In this document: positions 7,648-13,180 of the stretch, piece after piece | Numbering within the stretch: the stretch's first letter is position 1 | Layout of the letters: every line of letters starts with the position of its first letter | Program-made: the position numbers and the translations under genes | Notes under the pieces: generated by a model | Seen by the model: the letters and a program-made list of their open reading frames with translations, nothing else | Databases searched by the model: none | Told to the model about the DNA's origin: nothing | Source: Actinomycetes bacterium | GTDB taxonomy: Bacteria; Actinomycetota; Actinomycetes; Actinomycetales; Cellulomonadaceae | DNA length: 14,158 nt | Direction: 5' to 3' | NCBI GenBank assembly: GCA_023401045.1 | Contig: JAEXEM010000305.1 | Location: 1 to 14,158 of the forward strand

Positions 7648-8680
7648 GAGCCAGCACCTCCGTGGACAGGTGGCACGCCGCCTGGTGGCCGACCGGCCAC
7701 CCCGGGTGCGCGGCGAGGATGGGCGCCTGCTCGCGGCAGTGGTCGACGGCGAACGGGCAACGAGGGTTGAACGCGCAGCCGCGCGGCAGGTCGAGCAGGT
7801 TGGGCGGTGCCCCGACGATCGGCTTGAGGCGTCCGCCGGCCGCCGTCTCCCCGGGGATCGACTCCAGCAGCCCGCGCGTGTACGGGTGCGCCGGGTGGTC
7901 GTACATGTCGCGGATCCGGCCCGTCTCGACGATGCGACCCGCGTACATGATCGCGGCGCGGTCGGCGACCTCCGCGACGACCCCGAGGTCGTGGCTGACG
8001 AGGACCATCGCCATGCCGGTCTCGGCCTGCAGGTCCCGCAGCAGGTTCATCACCTGCTTCTGGACGGTGACGTCGAGCGCCGTCGTCGGCTCGTCCGCGA
8101 TGAGCACCTTGGGGTCGAGGGCCAGGGCCATCGCGATCATGATGCGCTGGCGCTGCCCGCCCGAGAACTGGTGCGGGTAGTCGTTGATCCGCGTCTCGGC
8201 GTCGGGGATGCCGACCCGCTTGAGCAGCTCGAGGGCACGCGCCCAGGCCTCCTGGCGGCGCATGCCGCGCCGCCGCCGGAACGGCTCGGCGACCTGCGCA
8301 CCGACCCGGAAGACCGGGTTGAGGGAGCTCAGCGGGTCCTGGAAGATCATGGCGATCTCGGTGCCGCAGACCTCCCGCACCTTGCGCACCGGCTCGGCCG
8401 CGAGGTCGCGGTCGCCGTAGAGGATGCGGCCGCCGGTGATGCTGCCGGCCGGCTTGGGGAGCAGCGCCATGATCGCCTGCGCGGTCGTCGACTTGCCGCA
8501 CCCGGACTCCCCGAGGATGGCGAGGGTCTCGCCGGCGGAGACGTGGAAGCTCACGCCGTCGAGCGCCCGGGCGACCCCGGCGGCGGTGGTGAACTCGACC
8601 GTGAGGTCCTCGACCCGCAGCAGCGGTGCGCCGCTCGTCGGGACCACGGGTGCGGTGGCGGTGGGAAGGGTCGTCATCAT
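7640..8680 (-). CDS. ABC importer ATPase, DppD/OppD type with C-terminal Cys cluster
   Basis: Second ATPase of the importer heterodimer. Motifs are intact: Walker A GESGCGKST (57-65), Q-loop Gln114, signature SGGQ (173-176), Walker B LIADE (Glu197) and switch His230. After the ABC core comes the oligopeptide/dipeptide C-terminal domain (HPYTRGLLESIPG, about 265-278). It carries four cysteines, Cys302, Cys308, Cys315 and Cys336, in the pattern known for this subfamily, where a mycobacterial OppD has been reported to hold an iron-sulfur cluster. The ATG at 8680 overlaps the permease stop as ATGA. A second ATG follows directly (8677) and has better spacing from the GGAG, so the true start may be one codon later. 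Confidence 0.95.
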   Translation of the reverse strand: MMTTLPTATAPVVPTSGAPLLRVEDLTVEFTTAAGVARALDGVSFHVSAGETLAILGESGCGKSTTAQAIMALLPKPAGSITGGRILYGDRDLAAEPVRKVREVCGTEIAMIFQDPLSSLNPVFRVGAQVAEPFRRRRGMRRQEAWARALELLKRVGIPDAETRINDYPHQFSGGQRQRIMIAMALALDPKVLIADEPTTALDVTVQKQVMNLLRDLQAETGMAMVLVSHDLGVVAEVADRAAIMYAGRIVETGRIRDMYDHPAHPYTRGLLESIPGETAAGGRLKPIVGAPPNLLDLPRGCAFNPRCPFAVDHCREQAPILAAHPGWPVGHQAACHLSTEVLAHG

Positions 8681-9567
8681 GCGCTCCGGAGCTTCGGGTC
8701 GTACTTGTCACGGAGGGCGTCGCCGAGGATCCCGAACGCGAGCATGAGGACCACGAGCACGATGCCCGGGAAGGTGGAGATCCACCAGGCGGTCGACAGG
8801 TACTGCGTCCCGTTGAAGATCGTGCTCCCGAGGCTCGGCGTGCCGAGCGGGACGCCGACACCGAGGAAGGACAGCGACGCCTCGGTGAGGATGACCTGGG
8901 CGAACTGCGTGGTGGCCACGACGATGACCGGGGCCATGCAGCCCGGTAGCAGGGTGCGGAACATGAGGTGCCAATTGCCGGCGCCCAGCGTGCGGGCGGC
9001 CTCCACGTACTCCCTGTTCTTCAGGGAGAGCACCTGGCTGCGCGCGACCCGGGCGAAGACCACCCAGTTCGAGATCGACAGGACGATGATGATGTTGCCG
9101 ACGCCCTGGCCGAGCACGGAGGCGATGAGGATCGCGAGGAGGATCGACGGGAACGCGAGCTGGACGTCGGCGACCCGCATGAGCACGGTGTCGACCCACC
9201 CGCCGAAGTGGCCGGCGAGGAGCCCGAGCAGGACGCCCGCGACACCCGAGATGACGAGCGTCGCGACGCCGACCAGCAGCGAGATCCGCGCACCGGCCAT
9301 GATCTGCGCGAACAGGTCGGAGCCGATCTGGTCGGTGCCCAGCAGTGCGGTCGAGCCGTCGGTGACGACGGTCCCCGGCGGCATGAGCCGTGCCATGAGG
9401 TCGGCGCGCAGCGGGTCGAAGTCGTAGGCGAGGGGGACGGCGACGGCGCCGACGACCACGAGGCCGATGACGACGAGCGGGGCGACGATGCGGACCTTGA
9501 CGCCCCGGCGGGCCCTGCGGGCCCGGCGCTGCGTCGCGTTGACGGCGGGTGCAGGTGCGGCGGTCAC
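8677..9567 (-). CDS. ABC importer permease, DppC/OppC type
   Basis: Inner-membrane permease that pairs with the DppB-type permease encoded upstream to form the translocation channel. The 296-residue protein has a basic N-terminal tail (RRARRARRG), a first membrane helix at about 27-47, then the family motif LGTDQIGSDLF (77-86) in the outer loop and about five more helices. The cytoplasmic EAA loop that docks the ATPases is EYVEAARTLGAGN (186-198). The start is GTG 9567, overlapping the previous stop as GTGA and preceded by TGAGG at 8 nt; the open frame extends 31 codons further inside the upstream gene but without a binding site. Confidence 0.93.
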   Translation of the reverse strand: MTAAPAPAVNATQRRARRARRGVKVRIVAPLVVIGLVVVGAVAVPLAYDFDPLRADLMARLMPPGTVVTDGSTALLGTDQIGSDLFAQIMAGARISLLVGVATLVISGVAGVLLGLLAGHFGGWVDTVLMRVADVQLAFPSILLAILIASVLGQGVGNIIIVLSISNWVVFARVARSQVLSLKNREYVEAARTLGAGNWHLMFRTLLPGCMAPVIVVATTQFAQVILTEASLSFLGVGVPLGTPSLGSTIFNGTQYLSTAWWISTFPGIVLVVLMLAFGILGDALRDKYDPKLRSA

Positions 9568-10487
9568 TTGGCGAGCCTCACGCGAGGGTCGAGGAGCCCG
9601 TAGAGCAGGTCCACGACGAGGTTGATGATGACGAAGACCGCTGCGATGACGAGGACGCACGCCTGGACGACGTTGTAGTCACGCAGCTGGATCGAGGTGA
9701 CGAGCAGCCGGCCGATCCCGGGGAACGAGAAGACGGACTCGGTGACGACGGCGCCACCGAGGAGGGTGCCGAACTGCAGTCCGACGATGGTGACGACGGG
9801 GATCGCGGCGTTGCGCACCGCGTGCCGGAAGACGACGATCCGCTCGCTCAGGCCCTTGGCCCGGGCGGTCTGGATGTAGCTCTCGCCCATGACCTCGAGC
9901 AGTCCGTTGCGGATCATGCGGGTGAGCACCGAGACGAACGGCAGCGCGAGCACGATGGTCGGCAGGACCAGGCTCTGGAAGCCGTCCAGCCCCACGCTGG
10001 GCAACCACTTGAGGGTGCGCGAGAAGACGAGCAGCAGGACGACGCCGATCCAGAAGTTCGGCAGCGCCTGCGTGAAGAGCGAGCCGGTGGTCACGACGCG
10101 GTCGACGGGCGTGTCGACGCGCAGTGCGGCCGCGAGGCCGAGCGGGAAGGCGATGAGCACGGCGACCGCGCACGCCAGCAGCGCGAGCAGGGCGGTGTTC
10201 GGCAGGACCTGCCCGATGAGCGTGACCGCCGGCTGCTTGAGCGCGTAGGACATCCCCAGGTCACCGCTGAGGGCGGAGCCGAGGAAGTCGCCGTACTGCG
10301 CGAGGAAGGACTGGTCCAGCCCGAGGTCCTTGCGCAGCTGCACGAGCTGTTCCGGCGGTGCGTCGGACCCGGCGATGAGCATCGCCGGGTCCGCGGGCAC
10401 GACGCGGACGATGACGAACACCGTCGTGGCGACGCCCCACAGGACGAAGACGGCGAGCAGCAGACGCCGTACGAGATAGCCGACCAT
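9564..10487 (-). CDS. ABC importer permease, DppB/OppB type; first gene of the operon
   Basis: Inner-membrane permease. At 307 residues it has the DppB layout: a first membrane helix (about 9-30), a large outer domain containing DPAMLIAG and LRKDLGLDQS, then five helices at about 98-122, 134-155, 173-190, 229-249 and 275-297. The EAA docking loop is SYIQTARAKGLSE (203-215). The C-terminus LLDPRVRLAK is typical of the family. The ATG at 10487 follows an AGAGGTGA site at 6 nt. It is the promoter-proximal gene, separated from the predicted transcription start by about 140 nt of leader and from the repressor gene by a control region with two LacI-type operators. Confidence 0.94.
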   Translation of the reverse strand: MVGYLVRRLLLAVFVLWGVATTVFVIVRVVPADPAMLIAGSDAPPEQLVQLRKDLGLDQSFLAQYGDFLGSALSGDLGMSYALKQPAVTLIGQVLPNTALLALLACAVAVLIAFPLGLAAALRVDTPVDRVVTTGSLFTQALPNFWIGVVLLLVFSRTLKWLPSVGLDGFQSLVLPTIVLALPFVSVLTRMIRNGLLEVMGESYIQTARAKGLSERIVVFRHAVRNAAIPVVTIVGLQFGTLLGGAVVTESVFSFPGIGRLLVTSIQLRDYNVVQACVLVIAAVFVIINLVVDLLYGLLDPRVRLAK

Positions 10488-10610
10488 GAGACGTCACCTC
10501 TCTTCCCGGGATCGGCGGTGATCCACGGGCCCAACGAATGTCCTCACCGGGTGCAGGACGCCTCATTCATTGCGAGTGAGCCGTCGTCCGCAGGACGAGG
10601 AAGGTCGCAC

Positions 10611-10624
10611 TGACAACGGTGTCA
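10611..10624. promoter_or_regulatory. LacI-family operator O1
   Basis: TGACAACGGTGTCA: two 5-nt inverted arms TGACA/TGTCA around a central CG, the usual form of LacI-family operators. It lies about +5 to +18 relative to the predicted start of the transport operon, a position where a bound repressor blocks transcription. The same motif recurs at 10724-10737. The cognate regulator is most likely the LacI-family protein encoded next door. Confidence 0.8.
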
Positions 10625-10634
10625 TGCGGGATTG

Positions 10635-10663
10635 AGCATTGAGGTCTTGTGCGCGCATGTCAA
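10635..10663 (-). promoter_or_regulatory. Predicted housekeeping promoter of the transport/catabolic operon
   Basis: On the minus strand a consensus -35 box TTGACA (10663-10658) is followed after 17 nt by AATGCT (10640-10635), a weak -10. This puts the transcription start near 10628, four bases before operator O1. The weak -10 and the palindrome abutting the -35 would suit a promoter that needs an activator. No other spaced pair of comparable quality was seen in the region. Confidence 0.6.
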
Positions 10664-10668
10664 GTCGC

Positions 10669-10687
10669 CCCCGTGATGATCACGGGG
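10669..10687. promoter_or_regulatory. Perfect 19-bp palindrome upstream of the -35 box
   Basis: CCCCGTGATGATCACGGGG, 9-bp arms around a single central base at 10678, about -50 relative to the predicted start. The sequence differs from the LacI-type operators, so it is probably the site of a second regulator. The GTGA/TCAC halves recall CRP-like or GntR-like sites, but the spacing is not that of the E. coli CRP site. A hairpin reading is less likely because no T-run follows. Confidence 0.6.
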
Positions 10688-10723
10688 TTGGCGGAGAATT
10701 CACGCCAGGTCGTGACTTCACAT

Positions 10724-10737
10724 TGACAGCGATGTCA
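10724..10737. promoter_or_regulatory. LacI-family operator O2 (upstream copy)
   Basis: TGACAGCGATGTCA, sharing TGACA-N-CG-N-TGTCA with O1; the two centres are 113 bp apart. Its position upstream of the promoter suggests an auxiliary operator for cooperative or looped repression. It could instead cover a minor promoter, since a poor -35-like TTGTCG lies at 10746-10741 on the minus strand. Confidence 0.75.
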
Positions 10738-10779
10738 CCGCGACAACCCGGACATTTTGAGTGCGGGTGCGAGGAATTG

Positions 10780-10797
10780 CGGGAGCGCTCTCTCCCG
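10780..10797 (-). terminator. Second hairpin downstream of the repressor gene
   Basis: CGGGAG (10780-10785) pairs with CTCCCG (10792-10797) over a 6-nt loop. On the minus strand the hairpin is followed by CAATTCCT, which is only weakly T-rich. It lies 58 nt past the repressor stop, behind a first hairpin, and may help separate the two transcripts. Confidence 0.35.
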
Positions 10798-10829
10798 GAC
10801 GGCGACAGGCATGGCGGGGCCCGGCGGCG

Positions 10830-10850
10830 GGGGCGAGCGCCGCGCTCCCC
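10830..10850 (-). terminator. GC-rich hairpin just after the LacI-family gene
   Basis: A 9-bp stem with one bulged base (10830-10839 against 10843-10850) and a 3-nt loop begins 5 nt after the repressor stop. No T-run follows, as is common for actinobacterial terminators, so termination activity is inferred from position and stability only. Confidence 0.45.
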
Positions 10851-10855
10851 GGCGG

Positions 10856-11902
10856 TCAGGCCACCGAGACGTAGGGCCCCGGGATCTCACCCGATCCGCG
10901 CTCGATGAGCGTCGTCGGGACGGTCAGCGTCTCGAGCTCGAGGGGCGCTCCGGCCATCCGGGCGAGCAGCCGCTCGCCGGCGAGCTCTCCCAGCCGGTGC
11001 GGGTCCTGGGCGACGACGCTCACCCCGGGGTCGAGCAGGTCGAGCAGCTGGACGTCGTCGAAGCCGACGAGGGCCACGGCGTGCTCGTCCCCGCGCTCGT
11101 GCAGCGCACGCAGCGCACCGAGGACCATGCGGTTGTGCGCCGCGAAGATCGCCGTGGGCGGCTCGGGTCCGTCGAGCATGCCGTGGACCGCCGTCCGCGC
11201 ACCCTCCTCGCCCGGGACCCCGGTGAGACGGATGACGGCCGAGCGCGGCACGCCCCACCTCTCGAGCTCCTCGTCGTACCCGCGCCGCCGCTCGCGCAGC
11301 GTCCAGATCTCGTGGTCCCCACCGACGTACGCCAGCCGGCGGTGCCCGTGCTCGAGCAGGTGACGTGTCGCCGCGACGGCGCCGTCGTAGTTGCAGGAGA
11401 CGACCGAGTCGAACGCGACGGAGACCGCCGGCCGGTCGACGAAGACGATCGAGGTGCCGCGTGCCGCCTCGGCGGACAGGTAGGACTGGTCCCGCGAGAC
11501 GGTCGTGAGGATGAGCCCGTCCACGCGCCGGCGGAGGAACTCCTTGACGACCCTCCGCTCACGGTCCGGGTCACCCTCGAAGCTCTGCGCGAGGACGATG
11601 ATCGAGTGCCGGCGCATGACGGTCTCGACGCCGCGGTGGATCGCGGCGGAGAAGGCGTCGTCCACGCTCTCGAGCATGAGGCCGATGGCGTTCGTGCGGG
11701 AGCCCGTCCGCCGCAGGCCGCCGGCGTACACGTTGAGCTCGTAGTTGAGGGCCGCGGCGGCGCGTTCCACGCGCTCGCGCAGCTCCTCGGAGACGTTCGG
11801 CTCGGCGTTGAGCACGCGGGAGACCGTCTTCACGCTCACGCCGGCGAGCGCCGCGACGTCACGCATCGTCGCGTAGCGAGGTGCGCCACCCACGTCCGGC
11901 AT
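10856..11902 (-). CDS. LacI-family transcriptional repressor
   Basis: DNA-binding regulator that very likely controls the adjacent transport/catabolic operon. The 348-residue protein begins with the LacI helix-turn-helix and hinge (about 12-57: ATMRDVAALAGVSVKTVSRVLN, then the AALNY hinge), followed by a periplasmic-binding-protein-like effector domain ending VALVGFDDVQLLDLLDPGVSVVAQDPHRLGELA. The start is ATG 11902, with GAGGA 4 nt upstream and an AGGAGG further up; an upstream in-frame ATG at 11992 would add 30 arginine/glycine-rich residues not seen in this family. The effector domain implies a sugar-like inducer, supporting a carbohydrate substrate for the operon. Two matching operators lie 119 and 232 nt past its stop, none seen in its own upstream region, so autoregulation is not evident. 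Confidence 0.94.
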   Translation of the reverse strand: MPDVGGAPRYATMRDVAALAGVSVKTVSRVLNAEPNVSEELRERVERAAAALNYELNVYAGGLRRTGSRTNAIGLMLESVDDAFSAAIHRGVETVMRRHSIIVLAQSFEGDPDRERRVVKEFLRRRVDGLILTTVSRDQSYLSAEAARGTSIVFVDRPAVSVAFDSVVSCNYDGAVAATRHLLEHGHRRLAYVGGDHEIWTLRERRRGYDEELERWGVPRSAVIRLTGVPGEEGARTAVHGMLDGPEPPTAIFAAHNRMVLGALRALHERGDEHAVALVGFDDVQLLDLLDPGVSVVAQDPHRLGELAGERLLARMAGAPLELETLTVPTTLIERGSGEIPGPYVSVA

Positions 11903-12053
11903 GGGTCCTCGGCCTCCTCCCCGCGCTCCTGCGCGCGTCCGTCGTGCCCGGCCAGGGCGCCGCGGCGCGCGGCTCGCGGCCGAGAGTGCCACGGACCGCC
12001 CGCCGCGGGAGGCGAGACACGCGGAGCAGGTGAGCGGCCACCCTCCTGCGCGA

Positions 12054-12506
12054 TCAGCCCGCGGCGCGACGCACCAGGTCCGCGAGCACGCCCTCGACGT
12101 CGCCCGTCCACGCGGTGAGCGCGTACGACGTCGGCCACAGCGGCCCGTCGTCGAGCGCGGCCGGGTCCTCGAAGCCGATGGTGACGTAGCGCGACCCGAA
12201 CTTCTCGGCAGGCTTGAGGAAGCACAGGACCTTCCCGTCCTTGGCGTAGGCGGGCATGCCGTACCAGGTGCGCGGTGCGAGCTGCGGCGCCTGCTCGCGC
12301 ACGAGCGCGTGGAAGCGCTCGGCGAGCGCGCGGTCGGCCGGTGGCATCGCGGCGATCCTCGCGACCACCTCGGCCTCCGCCTGCGCGGCCTTGGCCGCCC
12401 TGCTGCCGCGGGCGGACTCCGCCTTGAGCTCGGCGGCGCGTTCCTTCATCGCGGCGCGCTCCGCGGCGCTGAACGTGGCGCGTGTGCCGGTCCTCGACGT
12501 GCTCAT
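12054..12506 (-). CDS. DUF1801 (YdhG-like) domain protein
   Basis: A 150-residue cytoplasmic protein. An N-terminal charged, alanine-rich, probably helical segment (about 12-50) precedes a DUF1801 core with the family features PRTWYGMPAY (about 78-87), DGKVLCFLKPAEKFGSRYVTIGF and a C-terminal helix. Family members have a frataxin-like fold and one Bacillus relative has been linked to iron delivery, but the role of this subgroup is not established. The ATG at 12506 has AGGAG with a 6-nt spacer. That site lies inside a perfect 10-bp inverted repeat. The gene is 151 nt upstream of the repressor gene, with no recognisable promoter between them; a functional link to either neighbour is not evident. 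Confidence 0.85.
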   Translation of the reverse strand: MSTSRTGTRATFSAAERAAMKERAAELKAESARGSRAAKAAQAEAEVVARIAAMPPADRALAERFHALVREQAPQLAPRTWYGMPAYAKDGKVLCFLKPAEKFGSRYVTIGFEDPAALDDGPLWPTSYALTAWTGDVEGVLADLVRRAAG

Positions 12507-12507
12507 C

Positions 12508-12555
12508 GTGCGCTCCTGTCGGTCGGTGGGGACGACTCCGACGTTAGGAGCGCAC
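12508..12555 (-). promoter_or_regulatory. Inverted repeat enclosing the ribosome binding site of the DUF1801 gene
   Basis: On the minus strand GTGCGCTCCT (12555-12546) is perfectly complementary to AGGAGCGCAC (12517-12508), which contains the Shine-Dalgarno sequence and ends one base before the ATG. The 28-nt loop holds a further GTCGG/CCGAC pair. In RNA this would hide the ribosome binding site. A -10-like TAACGT (12546-12541) lies at the start of the loop; if used, the transcript would begin inside the loop and the hairpin would not form, in which case the repeat might be a DNA operator. Confidence 0.5.
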
Positions 12556-12620
12556 GGAGCGGTGCCGCTTCTCGGATCCTGATCGATCCCCGGCGTCGTG
12601 CGTGCGGGCCCGTCGTGCGG

Positions 12621-12694
12621 TCGGGGTGGTCGGATTCGAACCGGCGACCTTCCGCTCCCAAAGCGGACGCGCTACCAACCTGCGCCACACCCCG
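12621..12694 (-). tRNA. tRNA-Pro(TGG)
   Basis: Cloverleaf folds by eye: acceptor stem CGGGGTG (12694-12688) with CACCCCG (12628-12622) and discriminator A at 12621; D-stem GCGC/GCGC with loop AGGTTGGTA; anticodon stem TCCGC/GCGGA with loop TTTGGGA, anticodon TGG at 12660-12658; T-loop TTCGAAT. The T-stem GCCGG/CCGAC has a C-A mismatch at its second pair (12644 with 12630). CCA is not encoded (CCG follows). A -10-like TATCGT lies 34 nt upstream (12733-12728) without a clear -35. Confidence 0.95.
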
Positions 12695-12819
12695 TGCACC
12701 GCCACCCGGGGGCGACGGCACGCGCTCACGATACCGGCGGACCTGCGCCGCGGTGCCGGTGCGCCGTGCGGGCACCGCCACCGGTGCCGGCGTCCGCATC
12801 GCGGGACGGGACGTCCGGC

Positions 12820-12846
12820 GGGAACCTTTGCGCCGCCTGTGCTGTT
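12820..12846 (+). promoter_or_regulatory. Sigma-R/SigH-like promoter upstream of the cysteine leader and cysK
   Basis: GGGAAC (12820-12825) and GTT (12844-12846) are separated by exactly 18 nt from the end of GGAAC, matching the GGAAY-N18-GTT consensus of actinobacterial thiol-stress sigma factors. This predicts a start near 12855 and a leader of about 65 nt before the leader peptide. A poorer housekeeping-type pair (TTGCGC at 12828, TAGCGT at 12852, 18-nt spacer) overlaps it, so both sigma factors may act. Confidence 0.55.
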
Positions 12847-12918
12847 GGAGCTAGCGTCTGAACCCATCCACGACATGTGGACCACCCGGCCGCCCAGCGG
12901 CCCCGGACGAGGAGAGCG

Positions 12919-12993
12919 ATGAGCGTGCGAGCCGCCGCCGTTGCCCCCGTCCTGCGCGCCTGCGTGGCGTGCACCTGTTGTCGCTGTCGGTAG
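12919..12993 (+). CDS. Polycysteine leader peptide upstream of cysK (24 aa)
   Basis: ATG to TAG, 25 codons, with a GAGGAG site 4 nt before the ATG. The peptide ends [10 protein letters not shown]: five cysteines among the last ten residues, three of them TGT, a rare codon in this GC-rich genome. Short polycysteine frames act as cysteine-responsive attenuators in mycobacteria, and this one sits 187 nt before cysK on the same strand. Ribosomes should pause on the Cys codons when charged tRNA-Cys is scarce, changing the fold of the RNA that follows. The stop codon's last base is the first base of a 10-bp stem arm, so a terminating ribosome would cover that arm while one paused at the Cys codons would not. 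Confidence 0.85.
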   Translation: MSVRAAAVAPVLRACVACTCCRCR

Positions 12994-13056
12994 AGCGCTG
13001 GCCGCTCGGCGCACGCGACGCGTGCACGCGCCTGAGGCGCACCCTCGCCAGCGCTC
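12967..13056 (+). promoter_or_regulatory. Candidate attenuator RNA with competing structures
   Basis: Structure A: a perfect 10-bp outer stem (12993-13002 with 13047-13056) encloses two hairpins, GCACGC-GAC-GCGTGC (13011-13025) and GCGCC-TGA-GGCGC (13028-13040), forming a three-way junction. Structure B: GCGTGCAC inside the Cys codon block (12967-12974) is perfectly complementary to GTGCACGC (13022-13029), which would break both inner hairpins. A paused ribosome would block B. No T-run follows and I see no strong complement to the cysK ribosome binding site, so the output step may be Rho-dependent; the C-rich, G-poor stretches at about 13078-13094 and 13121-13135 would suit that. Confidence 0.6.
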
Positions 13057-13180
13057 GCCCCGGAGCAGGCCGACCGGCACTCTCCCCACCAGGCTCGATC
13101 GCGTCGTGCTCCCCCGCGGCGCGGCGCACCCCATCCCCCGCTGTCGCGCCACCGGTGCGGCACCCGACCGAAGAGGAACC

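Larger units (their letters stand above)
10488..10855. other. Control region between repressor gene and transport operon
   Basis: A 368-nt stretch with no credible gene and visibly lower GC around 10560-10770 than its surroundings. Reading in the transcribed (minus) direction it holds two GC-rich hairpins after the repressor stop, an upstream LacI-type operator, the dyad GTGACTTCAC (10712-10721), a perfect 19-bp palindrome, a -35/-10 pair, a second LacI-type operator and about 140 nt of untranslated leader before the first permease gene. Confidence 0.8.

Noticed and set aside
7601..9427. 608-codon plus-strand open frame opposite ATPase and permease genes
   Set aside because: It spans several well-supported minus-strand genes and has no recognisable features.
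11957..11968. Perfect 12-bp palindrome GCGCCGCGGCGC upstream of the LacI gene
   Set aside because: It is pure G/C with no spacing to a promoter, is expected by chance at this GC content, and does not match the LacI-type operators.
10757..12118. 453-codon plus-strand open frame opposite the LacI gene
   Set aside because: The LacI-family reading on the minus strand is unambiguous; the plus-strand frame is Arg/Asp-rich shadow sequence.
12621..12694. tRNA-Pro as an attachment site for an integrated element
   Set aside because: No integrase, no repeat of the tRNA 3' end and no composition change are visible in the window.
12750..12778. 8-bp inverted repeat GCGGTGCC/GGCACCGC between tRNA-Pro and the cysK promoter
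   Set aside because: It lies in a stretch of repeated GGTGCC/GGCACC words where such pairs arise easily; it is upstream of both diverging units, so a terminator role makes no sense.
12875..12922. 15-codon frame ending in an ATGA overlap with the polycysteine leader
   Set aside because: It has no ribosome binding site and no informative content; the ATGA overlap is probably chance, though it lies in the predicted leader transcript.
12941..13180. N-terminal extension of CysK by 80 residues
   Set aside because: The extension is Arg/Pro-rich, has no ribosome binding site, crosses the leader peptide out of frame, and CysK of normal length starts at 13181 behind a good site.
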